DNA of 64,000 bases from JABCPE02 sp963516475. GTDB taxonomy: Bacteria > Bacteroidota > Bacteroidia > Flavobacteriales > Weeksellaceae. The notes under the pieces are model-generated. The model saw only the letters and a program-made list of their open reading frames with translations, was not told where the DNA came from and made no database searches. Shown piece by piece: positions 16,375-25,605 of the stretch; position 1 is the stretch's first letter; each line of letters starts with the position of its first letter. Location of the stretch: contig CAUQBR010000004.1 of NCBI GenBank assembly GCA_963516475.1, forward strand, positions 62,001-126,000, read 5' to 3'. Position numbers and translations under genes: made by a program.

Positions 16375-17631
16375 GTTTTTCATCCATTTCAAAAGTTCTT
16401 TCAGGGTAACTTTATTTCCATACATCAGGATTCCCACTCGGTAGATTTTGGAAGCGATGAAAACCATTCCCAGCGTAGAAACCAGCAAAATCACTATGGA
16501 CAGCACCAGCTCCCATACAGGAACATCGAACGGGATTCTCGCCAGCATCGCAATCGGCGAAGTGAAGGGAATCATAGACAACCAAAAACTCATCGGCCCG
16601 TCTGGATTGTTCATAATCGTGATACTACCGTAAAAACCAAGCATCATCGGTAAAATCGCAAACAATGTAAACTGCTGGGTTTCGGTTTCGTTATCCACCG
16701 CAGAGCCAATCGCTGCATACATCGCACTGTAAAACAAATATCCCAATAGGAAATAAATCACAAACACAAAGAGAATCAATCCATAATTTATCTGCGAAAG
16801 AGCCGATAAAACCATCTGCACTTCGGTTACGCCACTCACCATTCCTACATTTGATGAACCAAGAGTCATCACAGAAGCAAATATCATCACTACCCACACC
16901 CCAAACTGCACCAAAGCCACTCCTGTAACTCCCAAGATTTTCCCCATCATTAGCTCAAAAGGCTTTACCGAAGAAATCAGAATTTCCACCACTCTGTTGT
17001 TTTTCTCCTCCAAAACGCTTCGCATCACACGGATACCATACATCATGATGAAGGTAAACACACAGTACATCAGGAACATACTAAGCCCAGATTTCACACC
17101 GACAAGGAAACTATCCTGTTTCTTTTCTTTTTCTAAAACATTGACTACATGAAGGTTCACACTCTTGTTTAAATCCTCTATCTGTGCAGTGCTGATTCCT
17201 AATGCATTGATTTTCTTTGCTTTGATGATTTCCGAAATATTTCCTGCAATGTTTCTCCTCGCCTCGTTGCTGAGGTTTTTATTGGTCAAAATTTCTATGC
17301 TGTTTTCCAGCTCATGAATGTCTTTTTTAGGAATAATCATAACCGCATTCATTTCCTCCGTGGTTTCCAAAGCCTTTATCAAGGATTTCTCTGTCTCCTC
17401 CGAAGAAAAAACATAACGGATATTTTCATCTGATTTCAGCTTGTCTTTGAACAGGCCGCTTTTGTCTATGACACTTATCTGCATCTGCGTTTCATTCGCC
17501 CGAAACATCAGAGAAACCACACCTCCAAAAACAATAATCAGAAGCGGCGTGAGAAGGGTAAGAATGATGAAAGATTTCTTTTTTACTTGAGTAAAAAACT
17601 CTCTTTTAGCGATTAGGATTATATTTTTCAT
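16372..17631 (-). CDS. ABC transporter permease (ABC-2 / NatB type)
   Basis: A 419-residue ABC-2 type membrane subunit resembling NatB of sodium exporters. It begins with a short cytoplasmic segment, one helix (about 21-43), a large extracytoplasmic domain (about 45-170) and then five hydrophobic helices in the C-terminal half; the conserved cytoplasmic-side motif EEKNNRVVEILISSVKPFELMMGKILG is at about 208-235. It starts 18 bp after its ATPase partner and is in the same transcript. The substrate is unknown; NatAB-like exporters carry Na+ or drugs. Confidence 0.9.
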   Translation of the reverse strand: MKNIILIAKREFFTQVKKKSFIILTLLTPLLIIVFGGVVSLMFRANETQMQISVIDKSGLFKDKLKSDENIRYVFSSEETEKSLIKALETTEEMNAVMIIPKKDIHELENSIEILTNKNLSNEARRNIAGNISEIIKAKKINALGISTAQIEDLNKSVNLHVVNVLEKEKKQDSFLVGVKSGLSMFLMYCVFTFIMMYGIRVMRSVLEEKNNRVVEILISSVKPFELMMGKILGVTGVALVQFGVWVVMIFASVMTLGSSNVGMVSGVTEVQMVLSALSQINYGLILFVFVIYFLLGYLFYSAMYAAIGSAVDNETETQQFTLFAILPMMLGFYGSITIMNNPDGPMSFWLSMIPFTSPIAMLARIPFDVPVWELVLSIVILLVSTLGMVFIASKIYRVGILMYGNKVTLKELLKWMKN

Positions 17632-17649
17632 TTGTTTTTCGGTATTAGT

Positions 17650-18558
17650 TTATATTCCTTTTACTGCGGCGATGAACACCTCGTTCATCGTTGGGATTTT
17701 TTCCTTAAATTCTACAATTTTCCCAATATTTAGAAGCTCTTGGAGGAGTTCCCTCTGGCTCATGCTGTTTTTTATTTCAAAATGAATAAGATTTTCATCC
17801 AGTTTTTCATTAAAAAGTTCATTTTTAGTTTTAAATGAATTAAATGCATCTAGACTCGCCTCTGAAAGGGTGATTTCAAATAAATTCTGCTTAAATTTCT
17901 CTTTCACTTCCGAAATTTTGCCATCCAAAACCTTTCTCGACTGATGAACCAAAGCCACGGAATCACAGAGTTCTTCCACGCTTTCCATTCGGTGGGTGGA
18001 AAGAATGATGGTTGTCCCTTGGGCTTTTAAATCCAAGATCTGGTCTTTTATCAGATTGGCATTCACAGGGTCAAATCCCGAAAATGGCTCATCTAAAATC
18101 AGCAGTTTCGGGCGATGCAGCACTGTCACTACAAATTGTATTTTCTGCGCCATTCCTTTGGACAGCTCGGAGAGTTTTTTCTTCCACCACTGGTCTATTT
18201 CTAGTTTCTCAAACCAATGTTTGGACTCTGCAAGTATATCATTTTTAGACATTCCTTTCAGCTCACCGAAATACATCAGCTGGTCGCCTATGGTCATATT
18301 TTTATACAGACCTCTCTCCTCTGGCATGTATCCCACTTCACGAATATGACTGATTTCCAAAGGTTTATCATCAATGAATATTTCACCGCTGTCTGGCTTG
18401 GTAATCTGATTGATAATTCTGATGAATGAAGTTTTCCCTGCACCATTAGGGCCGAGAAGCCCATAAATACTGCCTTGTGGAACTTCTATGCTAAAATCCT
18501 GCAAGGCGATTTTTTTGCCTGCATCGTAGGTTTTAGTTATGTTTTCTGCTCTCAGCAT
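17650..18558 (-). CDS. ABC transporter ATP-binding protein (NatA type)
   Basis: A 302-residue ATPase subunit for the permease downstream. Walker A is GPNGAGKTS (about 36-44), the Q-loop region follows, the signature is LSKGMAQK (about 136-143; Lys in place of the usual Gly-Gly pair's first position) and Walker B is LLILDEPFSGFDP (about 157-168), with the switch His in STHRMESVE. The C-terminal 80 residues form the extra domain typical of NatA/CcmA-like exporters. First gene of a two-gene operon. Confidence 0.93.
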   Translation of the reverse strand: MLRAENITKTYDAGKKIALQDFSIEVPQGSIYGLLGPNGAGKTSFIRIINQITKPDSGEIFIDDKPLEISHIREVGYMPEERGLYKNMTIGDQLMYFGELKGMSKNDILAESKHWFEKLEIDQWWKKKLSELSKGMAQKIQFVVTVLHRPKLLILDEPFSGFDPVNANLIKDQILDLKAQGTTIILSTHRMESVEELCDSVALVHQSRKVLDGKISEVKEKFKQNLFEITLSEASLDAFNSFKTKNELFNEKLDENLIHFEIKNSMSQRELLQELLNIGKIVEFKEKIPTMNEVFIAAVKGI

Positions 18559-18643
18559 GGATTTTTATTTTCTGAATTAGTATTCTTTTTTTCGTTTTGT
18601 TACAAAATAAACAAATATTTTTCTAAATATTATAAACTTATTA

Positions 18644-19621
18644 ATGCTTAAATTTGAGGAAATTTTTGAAATGAAGAAAAATTTAGCTTTCGGAGAAAAA
18701 AATTACAACTATTATGGAGTCTATCTAAAACAAAAATTCAATGGGCAGAAGGTCTATAAAGTCATTGTAGATGCTGGTTTTACCTGTCCCAATCGTGACG
18801 GTTCGAAGGGATTTGGCGGATGTTCCTACTGCAATGTGGAGTCCTTCACGCCTGTTCCAAAGGATTTGGACAACTTCCGAGAGCAGCTCAACCACGGCAT
18901 GAAAAATGCAATAGAAAGCTATAAAGCCGAGAAATTCATCATTTATTTTCAGCCAAATTCTAATACTTACGCCTCAGTTGATGAACTAAAAATGCTATAC
19001 GATGAAGCCCTAAAAATAAACTCCGAAAACATCGTGGGACTGTCCGTGGGAACGCGCCCAGACTGCATAGACAGCGAGAAAATAAAACTCTTGGAAAGCT
19101 ACTGCGAGCGCGGATTGGAAGTGGATTTGGAGCTGGGAATAGAGTCCATTCACAATTCTACTCTTGCAGAAATCAACCGCGGATGTACACACCAAGATTT
19201 TGAAAAAGCAATGGAACTGCTGAAAAATACACCACTGAATGTCTGTGTTCATTGTATTTTAGGGCTGCCGAACGAGTCGCGGGAAATGATTCTGCAATAT
19301 GCCGAAGAGATCAATAAATATCCTCAAATAAAATTCGTAAAATTTCATAATCTGCACATTGTCAAAGGTTCTATCATGGGCATAAAATACAAAAGAGAAC
19401 CTTTCAAACTTTTCACTTTGGAAGAATACATCGATTTGCTCTGCGAACTGCTTCCGCTGCTTCGCCCTGATATCGTGATACAAAGGCTCTTCGCTGTGTC
19501 CGATACCGAAATGCTCATCGCACCCAAATGGGGGCTAAAGAAAAACCAAATACAAAGCCTCATAGAAAAAGAATTAGAAAAAAGAGGCGTCGTGCAAGGA
19601 GCTTTGTTTCAACAGGTTTAA
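18644..19621 (+). CDS. TIGR01212-family radical SAM protein (YhcC-like)
   Basis: A 325-residue radical SAM protein. The [4Fe-4S] cysteines are Cys48, Cys60 and Cys63 in CPNRDGSKGFGGCSYC, the wider-spaced form used by the YhcC family instead of CxxxCxxC. Further family landmarks are FQPNSNTYASVDELK, VGTRPDCID, ELGIESIHNSTLAEINRG and HCILGLPNESREMI. Its biochemical role is unproven; related Elp3-like and TtcA-linked proteins act in tRNA modification. The start could be the ATG at 18644 or the one at 18671, which begins MKKNLAFGEKNYNYYG; the longer form is used here. Confidence 0.88.
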   Translation: MLKFEEIFEMKKNLAFGEKNYNYYGVYLKQKFNGQKVYKVIVDAGFTCPNRDGSKGFGGCSYCNVESFTPVPKDLDNFREQLNHGMKNAIESYKAEKFIIYFQPNSNTYASVDELKMLYDEALKINSENIVGLSVGTRPDCIDSEKIKLLESYCERGLEVDLELGIESIHNSTLAEINRGCTHQDFEKAMELLKNTPLNVCVHCILGLPNESREMILQYAEEINKYPQIKFVKFHNLHIVKGSIMGIKYKREPFKLFTLEEYIDLLCELLPLLRPDIVIQRLFAVSDTEMLIAPKWGLKKNQIQSLIEKELEKRGVVQGALFQQV

Positions 19622-19651
19622 TCTTGTTCTTTCTCTATGAATTTAATGCTT

Positions 19652-20116
19652 TTATATATCGCAGACAAACACCTCTATACCTTTTTGTAAAAGAGTGTCT
19701 TCTATGATTGCCTCTATATCATCCCAAGAGCCTCCTGCCAGTCCACAGCCTATGCGGGGCATTTGCACTTTTGCGTTTATTTTTTGAGCAAACTCTGCCA
19801 CTTGCTGTAAACCTTCTTTTACGGCTTCATAACGAATGGGAGGATTTCCATTTTCATCTTTATATATTTTATGCTGACCGATGATATTGGCAACCCACAC
19901 ATTTTCCTCTACAGCCACGAACTGAACAGCTCCCAAAGCAAAATCTTCACCTTCTTTATACCATTGTTTATATTGTTTCGCAGGTTCTTTCCATCGTTTA
20001 GAAATTGCCAATACAAAACCTTTTCCCCAAGCCCCTATATCGTTGCAAATATGAGAGATAATGATATTACCCTCAGTCTGTGGTATGGTAGCATCTGCTT
20101 TTAAATAATTTATCAT
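19652..20116 (-). CDS. macro-domain protein (TARG1/Poa1-like)
   Basis: A 154-residue single macro domain that should bind ADP-ribose or hydrolyse ADP-ribose derivatives. Motifs are SHICNDIGAWGKGFVLAI (loop 1, where the Trp-Gly-Lys-Gly sequence resembles the TARG1/DarG and Poa1 groups), PRIGCGLAGGSWDDIEAII (loop 2) and a last strand ending VFVCDI. The Lys of loop 1 is the catalytic residue in TARG1. It is the last gene of a small operon with a deleted GNAT gene and a membrane protein. A DarT toxin partner is not next to it, so an antitoxin role is not supported. Confidence 0.88.
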   Translation of the reverse strand: MINYLKADATIPQTEGNIIISHICNDIGAWGKGFVLAISKRWKEPAKQYKQWYKEGEDFALGAVQFVAVEENVWVANIIGQHKIYKDENGNPPIRYEAVKEGLQQVAEFAQKINAKVQMPRIGCGLAGGSWDDIEAIIEDTLLQKGIEVFVCDI

Positions 20117-20133
20117 TGTTTAAATATTTTATT

Positions 20134-20352
20134 TTATAACTTACAAATCATTATATAATCTTCTTCATTGGTCTTAATGATTTCAAAACCTAATTTTAAA
20201 TACATCTTGGAAGCATAATTGGCTTTTTGCTGTTCAGGTTGTTGGATAATGCTCTTCTCAGGGGGTGTTACGCCTTCAGGAATAAAAATAGCATCGTAAA
20301 GAAAATCATCTAAAAAGATATATTCACCAGAAATGATGGGTCTTATTTTCAT
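20134..20352 (-). pseudogene. GNAT acetyltransferase with its central part deleted
   Basis: An open frame of 72 residues that looks like the two ends of a GNAT N-acetyltransferase joined together. The first 38 residues (MKIRPIISGEYIFLDDFLYD, then AIFIPEGVTPPEKSIIQQPE) match the N-terminal helix-strand of a known GNAT subgroup, and the last 28 (NYASKMYLKLGFEIIKTNEE, DYIMICKL) are the usual C-terminal helix alpha4 and strand. The roughly 75-80 residues between them, including the acetyl-CoA pyrophosphate loop, are missing. The ATG at 20397 in the same frame gives 15 extra residues without homology, so 20352 is chosen. It is in frame, so a short product may still be made. Confidence 0.7.
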
Positions 20353-20408
20353 ATTTTTATTCATTGTTATTAAGTCTTTATGCGTTCCTATAAGCATTTG
20401 TAACTGCT

Positions 20409-20747
20409 CTATCCACCAGCCAATAAAGTCCTATAGTAGAATAAAATACTGACAAGCAGCACCACAAAAGTAATTATAGAGATTGTAAATTCTGTTGTTC
20501 TCTTTTTAATTCTCTTTCGCATAGTATTCTGATACATAAAATTGATTCTTATATGCGTGATAATCTGATAGATAAAAAACAAAGGAAACAATACATAAGC
20601 CGTGACAAAAATCCCTCCACAAATAATTTCTACCAAGGTTGAATTATAAAAACTGGAATAAAAAAGATTGGTAACTACTATAATTGGTGCGAGGATAACA
20701 CACAGCAAACACCAAATACTAAAGTATAGTGAGTAATTTCTTCTCAT
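20409..20747 (-). CDS. hypothetical membrane protein with three helices
   Basis: A 112-residue protein without recognisable family. Hydrophobic helices are at about 8-28, 40-63 and 88-108, with a basic loop (NTMRKRIKKRTTEF) between the second and third. The N-terminus is MRRNYSLY. It starts the small operon that includes the GNAT remnant and the macro-domain gene, with a promoter box 21 bp upstream. Confidence 0.7.
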   Translation of the reverse strand: MRRNYSLYFSIWCLLCVILAPIIVVTNLFYSSFYNSTLVEIICGGIFVTAYVLFPLFFIYQIITHIRINFMYQNTMRKRIKKRTTEFTISIITFVVLLVSILFYYRTLLAGG

Positions 20748-20768
20748 TTTGGTAATTTTATAATACTA

Positions 20769-20776
20769 CAAATATA
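20769..20776 (-). promoter_or_regulatory. -7 promoter box for the 20747-19652 operon
   Basis: TATATTTG on the minus strand lies 21 bp before the ATG at 20747 and about 25 bp past the terminator of the rpoBC operon. Confidence 0.6.
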
Positions 20777-20800
20777 GTGATTAGTAAGAACTTTTTTAGC

Positions 20801-20835
20801 AAAAACAAAAATCCCACTTCAAAAGAGTGGGATTT
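20801..20835 (-). terminator. terminator of the rpoB-rpoC-DUF3467 operon
   Basis: A 10-bp perfect stem (AAATCCCACT / AGTGGGATTT) with a 7-base loop, followed on the minus strand by a T-rich run. It is 27 bp after the DUF3467 stop. Confidence 0.85.
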
Positions 20836-20861
20836 ATTGTCAATTTTTATGCTTACAAATC

Positions 20862-21167
20862 TTAAGCCTGAGCGTTGTTTCCTCCTAATACGAAAGGCTC
20901 AACTTCTTTGATTTCTCCAAACTGTTGTTCGTAGCTTTGGATATTTTGCTGAAGAGCTGCAAGAACTCTCTTTGCGTGAAGAGGAGCTAAGATAACTCTA
21001 CTTCTTACCTGAGCCTGCTGAACTCCTGGCATGATTTGAATAAAATCTAAAACAAATTCTGATGGAGAGTGGTTTACTAATGCCAAGTTAGCATATGCAC
21101 CAGCTGCTACCATTTCGTTTAATTGAATGTTAATGTTGTTTGGGTCTTGGTTTTGATTATTGTCCAT
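20862..21167 (-). CDS. DUF3467 domain protein
   Basis: A 101-residue cytoplasmic protein matching DUF3467: IQLNEMVAAGAYANLALVNH, then FVLDFIQIMPGVQQAQVRSR and LAPLHAKRVLAALQQNI. The N-terminus is Asn/Gln-rich. The family is widespread in Bacteroidota next to RNA polymerase genes and has no established function. It lies 96 bp after rpoC and shares the terminator at 20801, so it is co-transcribed; the spacer holds an imperfect hairpin (21209-21242). Confidence 0.88.
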   Translation of the reverse strand: MDNNQNQDPNNINIQLNEMVAAGAYANLALVNHSPSEFVLDFIQIMPGVQQAQVRSRVILAPLHAKRVLAALQQNIQSYEQQFGEIKEVEPFVLGGNNAQA

Positions 21168-21208
21168 TTTTATTTTATTTTTTATTGGTTAATACTATAT
21201 TAAAATTC

Positions 21209-21242
21209 GAGGTGTGAAGATATTAAATTTATTTCAAACCTC
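21209..21242 (-). other. imperfect hairpin in the rpoC-DUF3467 spacer
   Basis: Arms GAGGT-x-TGAA and TTCA-x-ACCTC pair over nine positions with one mismatch. No T run follows, so it does not look like a terminator. It has the same architecture as the hairpin in the rpoB-rpoC spacer. Confidence 0.5.
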
Positions 21243-21263
21243 AAACTTTAATTTTGCTTATTT

Positions 21264-24200
21264 TTATTTAATATCTTCAAACTCTCTATTAGAACCTACG
21301 ATGATGTTCTGGTAGTCTTTCAGACCTGTACCCGCAGGGATTCTGTGTCCTACGATTACATTTTCTTTCAGACCGTTCAGCTCATCTACTTTACCAGAAA
21401 CAGCCGCTTCGTTTAGTACTTTGGTAGTTTCTTGGAATGATGCCGCAGACATGAATGATTTCGTCTGAAGAGCCGCTCTCGTAATACCCTGAAGCACTGG
21501 ATTTGCAGTTGCTGTAAGTGCTTCTCTCACTTGTACCAATTGTAAATCTTCTCTCTTCAGTTTAGAGTTTTCATCTCTCAGCTCTCTTGCTGTAATCATC
21601 TGTCCTGGTTTCAATTCTTTAGAATCTCCTGCATCTACCACTACTTTTAGTCCGAATACTCTGTCGTTTTCTTCGATGAAATCTAGTTTGTGCTCAAGGC
21701 TTCCTTCCAAGAACTGAGTATCTCCTGCATCTACGATTTCCACTTTTGTCATCATCTGTCTTACGATAATTTCAAAGTGTTTATCATCAATTTTCACCCC
21801 TTGAAGACGGTATACCTCTTGGATTTCGTTCACGATGTATTCCTGAACCGCAGTAGGCCCTTTGATTGCCAAGATATCATCTGGCGTAATCGCTCCATCA
21901 GAAAGCGGATCTCCTGCTCTCACGAAGTCATTTTCCTGAACGATAATCTGGCTAGAAAGTTTCACTAGATATTTTCTAATTTCTCCTGTTCTAGACTCTA
22001 CGATAAGCTCTCTGTTACCACGCTTGATTTTTCCGTAAGATACCACACCATCTATCTCTGTTACTACAGCTGGGTTAGAAGGGTTTCTCGCTTCGAACAA
22101 TTCGGTAACTCTCGGTAGACCTCCGGTGATATCCCCTGCTTTTGCAGATTTTCTAGGGATTTTTATCAAGATTTTACCAGCTTTGATTTTTTCTCCGTCA
22201 TTTACCATCAAGTGGGCTCCCACAGGAAGGTTATATGCTTTTTGCTCTACACCTTTAGAATCTACCACTCTCAATGTAGGAACGGCTTTTTTGTCTCTTG
22301 ATTCGGAAATTACTTTCTCTTCAAAACCTGTCTGCTCGTCTATTTCCAACTGGAAAGTTCTACCTTGGATGATATCTTCATATTCTATCTTACCTGTAGT
22401 TTCCGCGATGATAACGGCGTTATATGGATCCCACTTACAGATGAGGTCACCTTTTTTCACTTTATCACCTGGCTTCACAGAAAGAACCGCACCATAAGGG
22501 ATGTTTGCCACCATGATAGGCGTTCTTGCTTCATTATCAGCCACTAAACGGAATTCTGTAGAACGAGATACAACCACCTCAGTTTTGTTTCCGTTTTCAT
22601 CTTCTGATGTGATGGTTCTTACCTCATCCATTTCTACGATACCATCTCTTCTCGCTGTGATGGAAGGATTTACAGAGACATTCCCCGCAGTACCCCCTTG
22701 GTGGAAGGTTCTCAGTGTCAGCTGTGTACCTGGTTCCCCGATAGACTGCGCTGCGATAACTCCCACAGCTTCACCCATGTGAATCATCTTACCAGTTGCC
22801 AAGTTTCTACCATAACATCTCGCACAGATACCTTTTTTAGCCTCACAGCTTAGTGGAGAACGAACTTCTACTGTCTCGATTCCAGCATCTTCTATTTTCT
22901 TCGCTAAAGCTTCGCTGATAATCTGGTCTGCTGCTACGATAAGTTCATCCGTTTCTGGATCATATACATCATGAAGAGAAACTCTACCCAAAATTCTTTC
23001 AGAAAGTTTTTCTACGATTTCATCATTTTTCTTCAATGGAGAAACTTCTACTCCTCTCAGTGTACCACAGTCATCTTCTGTAATAATCACATCCTGAGCC
23101 ACATCCACAAGTCTTCTTGTCAAATATCCTGCATCGGCAGTCTTAAGCGCCGTATCCGCAAGACCTTTTCTCGCCCCGTGGGTAGAGATGAAGTATTCTA
23201 GGATAGAAAGACCTTCTTTAAAGTTGGCTACAATCGGGTTTTCGATGATTTCCGCTCCTGTAGAACCAGCTTTCTGAGGTTTTGCCATCAAACCACGCAT
23301 ACCAGAGAGCTGACGAATCTGTTCTTTAGATCCCCTCGCTCCAGAGTCTAGCATCATATAAACAGAGTTAAATCCACCTTGGTCGGTTTTCATTCTGCTC
23401 ATAATCATCTCTGTAAGACCCGCGTTGGTATTTGTCCATACATCGATAACTTGGTTATAACGCTCTGTATCTGTGATAAGCCCCATGTTATAGTTGTCCT
23501 TGATGCCATCCACAGTTTCCACCGCCTGAGCGATCATTTGTTTTTTCTCCTCTGGAACTACGATATCCGCCAAGCTAAATGAAAGTCCTCCTTTGAAGGC
23601 GTTCATATAACCAAGGTTTTTCATATCGTCCAAGAATTTCACCGTAGTAGGGAAATCTGTCTCCGCAAGGATAGTACCGATGACATCTCTCAGCGATTTT
23701 TTAGTCAGTAATATATCTATATATCCTACTTCTTTCGGTACAATTTGGTTAAACAAAATTCTACCTACTGTAGTTGGGATAAGTTTCGTTACAAATTCTC
23801 CGTTTTCTTTCAAAGTCAAACGGCATTTTACTTTCGCATTCAACGATGCTTTTCCTTCTGCATAGGCTATTTCTGCCTCTTCTGGAGAGTAGAATACTAG
23901 ACCTTCACCTTTCACTTTGTAATCATCTGTAGAGTGAGCTTCTTTCGTCATGAAATAAAGCCCTAATACCATGTCCTGAGAAGGGACAGTGATAGGCGAA
24001 CCATTCGCAGGGTTCAAGATATTCTGAGAACCAAGCATCAATAATTGTGCTTCCAAGATAGCCTCTGGACCTAGTGGTAAGTGAACCGCCATCTGGTCAC
24101 CATCGAAATCGGCGTTGAAGGCTGTCGTTACCAATGGGTGAAGCTGAATAGCTTTCCCCTCGATCATCTTTGGCTGGAATGCCTGAATACCAAGTCTGTG

Positions 24201-25529
24201 AAGCGTAGGCGCACGGTTCAGAAGAACTGGGTGTCCTTTCATCACATTCTCCAAAATATCATATACAACAGGTTCTTTTCTGTCGATAATTCTCTTCGCA
24301 GATTTTACCGTTTTTACGATTCCTCTTTCTATCAATTTTCTGATAATGAACGGTTTATAAAGCTCCGCTGCCATATCCTTAGGGATACCGCATTCATGAA
24401 GCTGAAGTTCTGGCCCTACGACAATAACCGAACGCGCAGAGTAGTCCACCCTCTTACCTAACAAGTTCTGACGGAAACGCCCTTGTTTTCCTTTCAATGA
24501 ATCAGAAAGTGATTTCAGTGGTCTGTTTGATTCAGATTTTACAGCTGAAGATTTTCTTGTATTATCAAACAATGAATCTACTGCCTCCTGAAGCATACGC
24601 TTTTCGTTTCTCAAGATAACCTCTGGAGCTTTGATTTCCATCAATCTCTTCAAACGGTTATTTCTGATGATTACTCTTCGGTAAAGGTCATTCAGATCCG
24701 AAGTAGCGAAACGACCACCATCAAGCGGAACTAGAGGTCTAAGCTCTGGCGGTGTAACAGGAAGCACACGCATCACCATCCACTCTGGGCGGTTAATCAT
24801 TCTCGTGTTTGCTCCTCTCAATGCTTCCACCACAGAAAGTCTTTTCAGCGCCTCTGTTCTTCTTTGTTTAGAAGTTTCGTTATGAGCCTTGTGTCTCAAA
24901 TCATAAGAAAGCTCATCAAGGTCTATTCTCTTCAATAAATCTTCGATAGCCTCAGCCCCCATTTTTGCAATGAATTTATTTGGGTCTGAATCATCAAGAT
25001 ACTGATTTTCAGCTGGAATAGAGTCTAATACATCTAGGTATTCTTCCTCTGTAAGGAATTCCATTTCATCAAAATCAGAGCCATCTGCTTTTCTTGCAAT
25101 CCCCTGCTGGATAACTACATATCTTTCGTAGTAAATAATCATATCCAGCTTCTTAGAAGGCAATCCAAGAAGATATCCTATTTTGTTCGGAAGGGAACGG
25201 AAATACCAGATGTGCGCGATAGGAACCACCAAGTTGATATGTCCTATACGCTCTCTTCGTACTTTTTTCTCGGTAACTTCTACCCCGCATCGGTCGCAGA
25301 CAATACCTTTATATCTTATTCTTTTATACTTACCACAAGCACATTCATAGTCCTTTACAGGTCCAAAGATTTTCTCACAAAACAGACCGTCTCTCTCTGG
25401 TTTGTGCGTTCTATAGTTGATAGTTTCAGGCTTTAGAACCTCTCCTTTGGATTCTTGGAGAATAGATTCTGGTGATGCTAAACCTATCGTGATTTTGCTA
25501 AATCTACTTGTTTTATTTTTATTTGACAT
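21264..25529 (-). CDS. rpoC: DNA-directed RNA polymerase subunit beta'
   Basis: The 1421-residue beta' subunit. Seen are the N-terminal zinc ribbon (CACGKYKRIRYKGIVCDRCG), the catalytic magnesium loop NADFDGDQMAVHLP, the bridge-helix/trigger region, and the second zinc site (CEAKKGICARCYG). The start is set at MSNKNKTSRFSKITIGL (25529), 17 codons inside the longer open frame, because the residues upstream are unrelated to any beta'. Transcribed with rpoB, 76 bp upstream, and DUF3467 downstream. Confidence 0.97.
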   Translation of the reverse strand: MSNKNKTSRFSKITIGLASPESILQESKGEVLKPETINYRTHKPERDGLFCEKIFGPVKDYECACGKYKRIRYKGIVCDRCGVEVTEKKVRRERIGHINLVVPIAHIWYFRSLPNKIGYLLGLPSKKLDMIIYYERYVVIQQGIARKADGSDFDEMEFLTEEEYLDVLDSIPAENQYLDDSDPNKFIAKMGAEAIEDLLKRIDLDELSYDLRHKAHNETSKQRRTEALKRLSVVEALRGANTRMINRPEWMVMRVLPVTPPELRPLVPLDGGRFATSDLNDLYRRVIIRNNRLKRLMEIKAPEVILRNEKRMLQEAVDSLFDNTRKSSAVKSESNRPLKSLSDSLKGKQGRFRQNLLGKRVDYSARSVIVVGPELQLHECGIPKDMAAELYKPFIIRKLIERGIVKTVKSAKRIIDRKEPVVYDILENVMKGHPVLLNRAPTLHRLGIQAFQPKMIEGKAIQLHPLVTTAFNADFDGDQMAVHLPLGPEAILEAQLLMLGSQNILNPANGSPITVPSQDMVLGLYFMTKEAHSTDDYKVKGEGLVFYSPEEAEIAYAEGKASLNAKVKCRLTLKENGEFVTKLIPTTVGRILFNQIVPKEVGYIDILLTKKSLRDVIGTILAETDFPTTVKFLDDMKNLGYMNAFKGGLSFSLADIVVPEEKKQMIAQAVETVDGIKDNYNMGLITDTERYNQVIDVWTNTNAGLTEMIMSRMKTDQGGFNSVYMMLDSGARGSKEQIRQLSGMRGLMAKPQKAGSTGAEIIENPIVANFKEGLSILEYFISTHGARKGLADTALKTADAGYLTRRLVDVAQDVIITEDDCGTLRGVEVSPLKKNDEIVEKLSERILGRVSLHDVYDPETDELIVAADQIISEALAKKIEDAGIETVEVRSPLSCEAKKGICARCYGRNLATGKMIHMGEAVGVIAAQSIGEPGTQLTLRTFHQGGTAGNVSVNPSITARRDGIVEMDEVRTITSEDENGNKTEVVVSRSTEFRLVADNEARTPIMVANIPYGAVLSVKPGDKVKKGDLICKWDPYNAVIIAETTGKIEYEDIIQGRTFQLEIDEQTGFEEKVISESRDKKAVPTLRVVDSKGVEQKAYNLPVGAHLMVNDGEKIKAGKILIKIPRKSAKAGDITGGLPRVTELFEARNPSNPAVVTEIDGVVSYGKIKRGNRELIVESRTGEIRKYLVKLSSQIIVQENDFVRAGDPLSDGAITPDDILAIKGPTAVQEYIVNEIQEVYRLQGVKIDDKHFEIIVRQMMTKVEIVDAGDTQFLEGSLEHKLDFIEENDRVFGLKVVVDAGDSKELKPGQMITARELRDENSKLKREDLQLVQVREALTATANPVLQGITRAALQTKSFMSAASFQETTKVLNEAAVSGKVDELNGLKENVIVGHRIPAGTGLKDYQNIIVGSNREFEDIK

Positions 25530-25555
25530 AGTTTTTCTATTAAGATTAAAGAGCT

Positions 25556-25589
25556 GGGAACTGAGATATCTATCTCGCACTCAATTCCC
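25556..25589 (-). other. imperfect hairpin in the rpoB-rpoC spacer
   Basis: Arms GGGAA-x-TGAG and CTCA-x-TTCCC form a ten-position helix; on the RNA strand the middle position is a U-G wobble. It is not followed by a T run on the minus strand. Possible RNA processing or stability element. Confidence 0.5.
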
Positions 25590-25605
25590 TGTCTCGTGTC
25601 TATTT

